This document shows positions 60,757 through 64,000 of a stretch of 64,000 nucleotides of DNA, in pieces. The notes under the pieces were generated by a model. It did not search any database and had not been told where the DNA came from. It saw only the letters and a program-made list of their open reading frames with translations. Origin of the DNA: Roseomonas sp. AR75 (GTDB lineage: Bacteria > Pseudomonadota > Alphaproteobacteria > Acetobacterales > Acetobacteraceae); contig NZ_STGB01000001.1 of NCBI RefSeq assembly GCF_005222815.1, positions 682,001-746,000 on the forward strand, given 5' to 3'. Made by a program: the position numbers and the translations under genes. Each line of letters starts with the position of its first letter. The stretch's first letter is position 1.

Positions 60757-63003
60757 GTGTCCGGCACCACCTCCTCGCCCCGGCGGCTGGCCGACCTCCT
60801 GCTCGGCCGCGGCATGACCTTCGCGCTGGCTGTCACGGCGGTGCTGCTGGGCGTCGCCACCTTCGTGCTGCTCGCAGGTGGTTCGCCCTTCGGCCCGACA
60901 CGGCCGGGACAGATCGTCGGCGTCGTGCTGGCCAATGCCGGCGTGCTGCTGCTGCTGGCCGCCTCGCTCGCCGCGCGGCTGGTGCGGGTCTGGGCGGAAC
61001 GGCGCCGCGGCAGCGCCGGCGCCCGGCTGCATGTGCGGCTGGTGCTGGTCTTCGGCGTGGTCGCCGTCGTGCCTTCCCTCGTCGTTGCCGCCTTCGCCGC
61101 AATCTTCTTCAATCTCGGCATCCAGGCCTGGTTCAGTGACCGCGTGCGCGAGACGCTGGAAGCGTCCCTCGTCGCCTCCCGCGCCTGGCTCGACCAGCAC
61201 CGCGACGAGATCCGGGTGGATGCGCTGGCCATGGCGGCGGACCTCAACCGCGCCGCGCAGCTCTATCTGCCGCAGAACATGCCGGCTTTCGAGCGCCAGC
61301 TCGCCACCCAGGCCTCCGTGCGCGGGCTCACCGAGGTGGTCCTGGTGGAGCCCGAGCTCGGCCGTGTCGTCGCCCAGGCCGGCTTCGTCCTCGGCGGCGT
61401 CGTGGAACTGCCACCCGGCGCCATGGAGCAGCTCCGCCAGGGCGATGTCGTCGTGATCCCCGGGGAGAGCGACGCGCGGGTGCGGGCGCTGGCGCTGCTG
61501 GATGTGGAGCCGCGGCTGGTGCTGGTGGTCGGACGCCCGCTGGATGCCGGCGTGCTGGAGCATCTGCGCCGCACGGAACTCGCTTTCCAGGAGTACGACC
61601 GGCTGGATCGCAACCGCGGCAGCCTGCAGATCACCTTCGCGCTGGTCTTCCTCTGCGCGGCGCTGCTGGTGCTGCTCGGCGCCGTGCTGGTCGGGCTGGT
61701 CTTCGCCAACCAGCTTGCCCGCCCCATCAGCGCGCTGATCTCCGCCGCCGAGCGGGTGCGCGCGGGGGACCTTTCCACCCGCGTGCAGGAAGGCACGGCC
61801 GATGACGAGCTTGCCACGCTCAGCCGCGCCTTCAACCGCATGACCAGCCAGCTCTCCGCACAGCGGAGCGAGCTGATGGAAGCGTATCGCCAGATCGACG
61901 AGCGGCGCCGCTTCACCGAAACGGTGCTCTCGGGCGTCTCGGCCGGGGTGGTCGGGCTCGACGGCGATGGCCGCATCAACCTGCCGAACCGATCGGCGAG
62001 CGAACTGCTGGGAATCGATCTCGATGCCGGGATCGGCCTGCCGCTGGCGAAGGTGGTGCCGGAATTCGGCGCGCTCTTCGCCGAGGCAGCCGCGGCGCCG
62101 GAACGGCCGCGCATGGCGGAGATCCCGATCGGCCCGCCCTCCCGCCGCCGCATGCTGATCGCGCGGATCGGCACGGAGATGCAGCAGGGCGCCGTGGTCG
62201 GCTACGTGCTGACCTTCGACGACATCACCGAGCTGCAATCGGCGCAGCGCAAGGCGGCCTGGGCCGATGTGGCGCGGCGCATCGCGCATGAGATCAAGAA
62301 CCCGCTGACCCCGATCCAGCTATCGGCCGAGCGCCTCAAGCGGAAATACCTGAAGGAGATCGGCACCGATCCCGAGACCTTCCGCTCCCTCACCGACACC
62401 ATCGTCCGCCAGGTCGGCGACATCGGCCGCATGGTGGACGAATTCTCCGCCTTCGCCCGCATGCCCCAGCCGGTGATCCGGCCCGAGAATCTGGGTCGCC
62501 TCGTGCGGGAGGCGCTGGTGCTGCAGAAGGCTGCGCATCCGGAGATCGCTTACGAAACCGTGATCGCGGAGCCCTCTCCGACCGTGCCGGTGGATCGCCG
62601 CCTGATCGGACAGGCGCTGACGAACCTGCTGCAGAATGCCGCCGATGCCGTCGCCGCGCGGCCGCGCGACGCGGCGACGGACGGGCAGGGCGGCCGAATC
62701 GGCCTGCGACTCGAACCCTGCGCGGAAGGCTGGGCGATCACGGTGGAGGATGACGGAATCGGCCTGCCGGACGGCGAGGAACGTGCAAGGCTCACCGAGC
62801 CCTATGTCACGCACAAGGCGAAAGGGACGGGCCTCGGCCTTGCCATCGTCAAGAAGATCATGGAGGACCATGGGGGACGGTTGGCGCTCGAGGACCGCGG
62901 GGAAGGACCGGGGGCGCGTGCCGTGCTGATCCTGCCGGCCGACCCGCCGGCGGTGGCGCGGCGTGAGGAGGTGGGTTTGGGGCGGGTCGGTCATGGCGCA
63001 TGA
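60757..63003 (+). CDS. ntrY: Membrane sensor histidine kinase NtrY
   Basis: This 748-residue kinase is anchored by at least three N-terminal membrane segments, has a periplasmic sensor loop (about residues 120-270) and a further segment (about 295-320). A HAMP linker (L-A-R-P-I-S-A-L-I), a PAS domain, phospho-acceptor H511 in I-A-H-E-I-K-N-P-L-T-P and ATPase boxes N-L-L-Q-N-A-A-D-A and G-T-G-L-G-L-A-I follow. It phosphorylates NtrX, encoded directly downstream with an 11-base overlap. The start is GTG with AGAAGG upstream. The 53 bases after ntrC contain imperfect GC-rich repeats. Confidence 0.92.
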   Translation: MSGTTSSPRRLADLLLGRGMTFALAVTAVLLGVATFVLLAGGSPFGPTRPGQIVGVVLANAGVLLLLAASLAARLVRVWAERRRGSAGARLHVRLVLVFGVVAVVPSLVVAAFAAIFFNLGIQAWFSDRVRETLEASLVASRAWLDQHRDEIRVDALAMAADLNRAAQLYLPQNMPAFERQLATQASVRGLTEVVLVEPELGRVVAQAGFVLGGVVELPPGAMEQLRQGDVVVIPGESDARVRALALLDVEPRLVLVVGRPLDAGVLEHLRRTELAFQEYDRLDRNRGSLQITFALVFLCAALLVLLGAVLVGLVFANQLARPISALISAAERVRAGDLSTRVQEGTADDELATLSRAFNRMTSQLSAQRSELMEAYRQIDERRRFTETVLSGVSAGVVGLDGDGRINLPNRSASELLGIDLDAGIGLPLAKVVPEFGALFAEAAAAPERPRMAEIPIGPPSRRRMLIARIGTEMQQGAVVGYVLTFDDITELQSAQRKAAWADVARRIAHEIKNPLTPIQLSAERLKRKYLKEIGTDPETFRSLTDTIVRQVGDIGRMVDEFSAFARMPQPVIRPENLGRLVREALVLQKAAHPEIAYETVIAEPSPTVPVDRRLIGQALTNLLQNAADAVAARPRDAATDGQGGRIGLRLEPCAEGWAITVEDDGIGLPDGEERARLTEPYVTHKAKGTGLGLAIVKKIMEDHGGRLALEDRGEGPGARAVLILPADPPAVARREEVGLGRVGHGA

Positions 63004-64000
63004 CATCCTGATCGTCGATGACGAGCCCGACATCCGCGCCCTCATCGAGGGCATCCTGTCGGATGAGGGCTATCAGACGCGGCAGGCGGCGAATTCCGAC
63101 CAGGCGCTGGCGGCCTTCCGGGCGCGCCGGCCCTCGCTGGTGATTCTCGACATCTGGCTGCAGAACTCGAAGCTGGATGGCCTTGGCATCCTCACGGTCA
63201 TGCACCAGGAGGAGCCGCGGGTTCCCTGCGTGATGATCTCCGGCCACGGCACGATCGAGACCGCGGTGCAGGCGATCCAGCAGGGCGCCTACGACTTCAT
63301 CGAGAAGCCCTTCGATTCGGACCGCCTGCTGCTCTGCGTCTCCCGCGCGCTGGAAGCGGCGCGGCTGAAGCGCGAGGTCAGCGAGCTGAAGCTCCGCGCG
63401 GGAGCGGAGACCGAGCTGGTCGGCGTCTCCCAGGCCGTGTCGCAGCTGCGCCAGGCGATCGAGCGCGTCGCGCCCACGGGATCGCGCGTGCTGATCAGCG
63501 GCCCCGCGGGCGCCGGCAAGGAAGTGGCGGCCCGCATGCTGCATGCCCGGTCCCGCCGGTCCGACGGGCCCTTCGTGGCGCTGAACTGCGCGACGCTCGC
63601 GCCCGGCCGCTTTGAGGAGGAGCTGTTCGGCGTGGAGGCGGGCACCGGGCCGGAGGCGCAGCCGCGCCGCGCCGGCGTGCTGGAGCGCGCGCATGGCGGC
63701 ACGCTGCTGCTCGACGAGGTCGGCGACATGCCGATGGAGACCCAGGGCAAGATCGTGCGCGCCCTGCAGGAGCAGGGCTTCATGCGCCTCGGCGGCGCGC
63801 AGCGCGTGCAGGTGGACGTCCGCGTCCTGGCCACGACCAGCAAGGACCTGCAGGGCGAGATCGCCGCCGGCCGCTTCCGCGAAGACCTGTTCTATCGGCT
63901 TGCCGTCGTGCCGCTGCGCATCGCGCCGCTGCGTGAGCGGCGGGAGGACATCCCCGCGCTCGCGCGCCACTTCATGGCGAAATCCGTCGAGACCTCCGGC
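62993..64000 (+). CDS. ntrX: Response regulator NtrX (3' end outside window)
   Basis: The frame is open for 336 codons to the right edge. A receiver domain with D9-D10 and phospho-acceptor D53 (V-I-L-D-I-W-L) is followed by an AAA+ domain with G-P-A-G-A-G-K-E as Walker A and L-L-L-D-E-V-G-D-M as Walker B. Where NtrC has E-R-G-A-F-T-G-A, this protein reads V-E-A-G-T-G-P-E, so the sigma-54-contacting loop is missing. The start at 62993 overlaps ntrY by 11 bases. It works with NtrY in redox, nitrogen and envelope-related regulation in alphaproteobacteria. Confidence 0.93.
   Translation, partial: MAHDILIVDDEPDIRALIEGILSDEGYQTRQAANSDQALAAFRARRPSLVILDIWLQNSKLDGLGILTVMHQEEPRVPCVMISGHGTIETAVQAIQQGAYDFIEKPFDSDRLLLCVSRALEAARLKREVSELKLRAGAETELVGVSQAVSQLRQAIERVAPTGSRVLISGPAGAGKEVAARMLHARSRRSDGPFVALNCATLAPGRFEEELFGVEAGTGPEAQPRRAGVLERAHGGTLLLDEVGDMPMETQGKIVRALQEQGFMRLGGAQRVQVDVRVLATTSKDLQGEIAAGRFREDLFYRLAVVPLRIAPLRERREDIPALARHFMAKSVETSG

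Overview
The window is a GC-rich, densely packed chromosomal segment. It has no gap over 300 bases without a gene, and no tRNA, rRNA, CRISPR array or insertion sequence that I could see. The conserved right end reads ispDF <- -> dusB-ntrB-ntrC-ntrY-ntrX, which is an alphaproteobacterial arrangement. Together with the very large number of Bug/TctC-type solute receptors and the GC-rich codon use, this suggests a Rhodospirillales/Acetobacteraceae bacterium of the Roseomonas type. The taxonomic call is inference.

Layout. 1-3.7 kb: an FCD GntR regulator, a quinate/shikimate dehydrogenase-like gene and, divergent from it, a QuiC-type 3-dehydroshikimate dehydratase. 3.7-8.5 kb (minus): a five-gene operon of three Bug receptors and an aconitase-family hydro-lyase (LeuC/LeuD-like). 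8.6-12.0 kb (plus): acyl-CoA dehydrogenase, class III CoA transferase, acyl-CoA dehydrogenase. 12.0-19.9 kb (minus): a nine-gene operon of GST, CoA transferase, carboxymuconolactone-decarboxylase-family protein, three Bug receptors, crotonase, 2-hydroxyacid dehydrogenase and a UTRA GntR regulator, divergent from pcaHG (protocatechuate 3,4-dioxygenase). 21.3-27.1 kb: a TauD/TfdA oxygenase divergent from an FCD GntR gene and a complete carbohydrate-type ABC importer. 27.2-33 kb: two outer-membrane beta-barrel candidates, an AraC regulator and an exported sulfatase. 33-37 kb (minus): tctCBA and a GNAT acetyltransferase. 37-40.3 kb (plus): oxidoreductase, TIM-barrel epimerase and enolase-superfamily protein. 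40.3-49.5 kb (minus): a nine-gene operon of acyl-CoA synthetase, two crotonases, acyl-CoA dehydrogenase, a thiolase-like protein with its DUF35 partner, and an Asp/Glu-racemase-like protein between two Bug receptors. 49.6-54.9 kb: IclR regulator, UxaA-family dehydratase, DUF808 protein, a two-gene chromate transporter and a pirin. 55-64 kb: an SDR, ispDF, dusB and the two Ntr two-component systems; ntrX runs off the end.

How it fits together. The left third looks like catabolism of quinate/shikimate and other aromatic or carboxylic acids: AroE-like dehydrogenase, QuiC and PcaHG give quinate/shikimate -> 3-dehydroshikimate -> protocatechuate -> beta-carboxymuconate. The lower protocatechuate genes pcaB and pcaD are not here. 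The accessory operons carry CoA transferases, acyl-CoA dehydrogenases and crotonases for CoA-ester chemistry. Nine Bug receptors are encoded but only one TctAB membrane pair.

The most interesting points are: (i) a perfect palindrome at 19952-19968 between pcaHG and the nine-gene operon, with related half-sites at 8509-8543 between the two neighbouring operons, suggesting one regulon; (ii) a thiolase-superfamily protein at 44325-45491 that has lost both thiolase cysteines, sits beside a DUF35 protein and resembles Ltp2-type retro-aldolases; and (iii) an Asp/Glu-racemase-like protein with no cysteine at all, coupled to two receptors.
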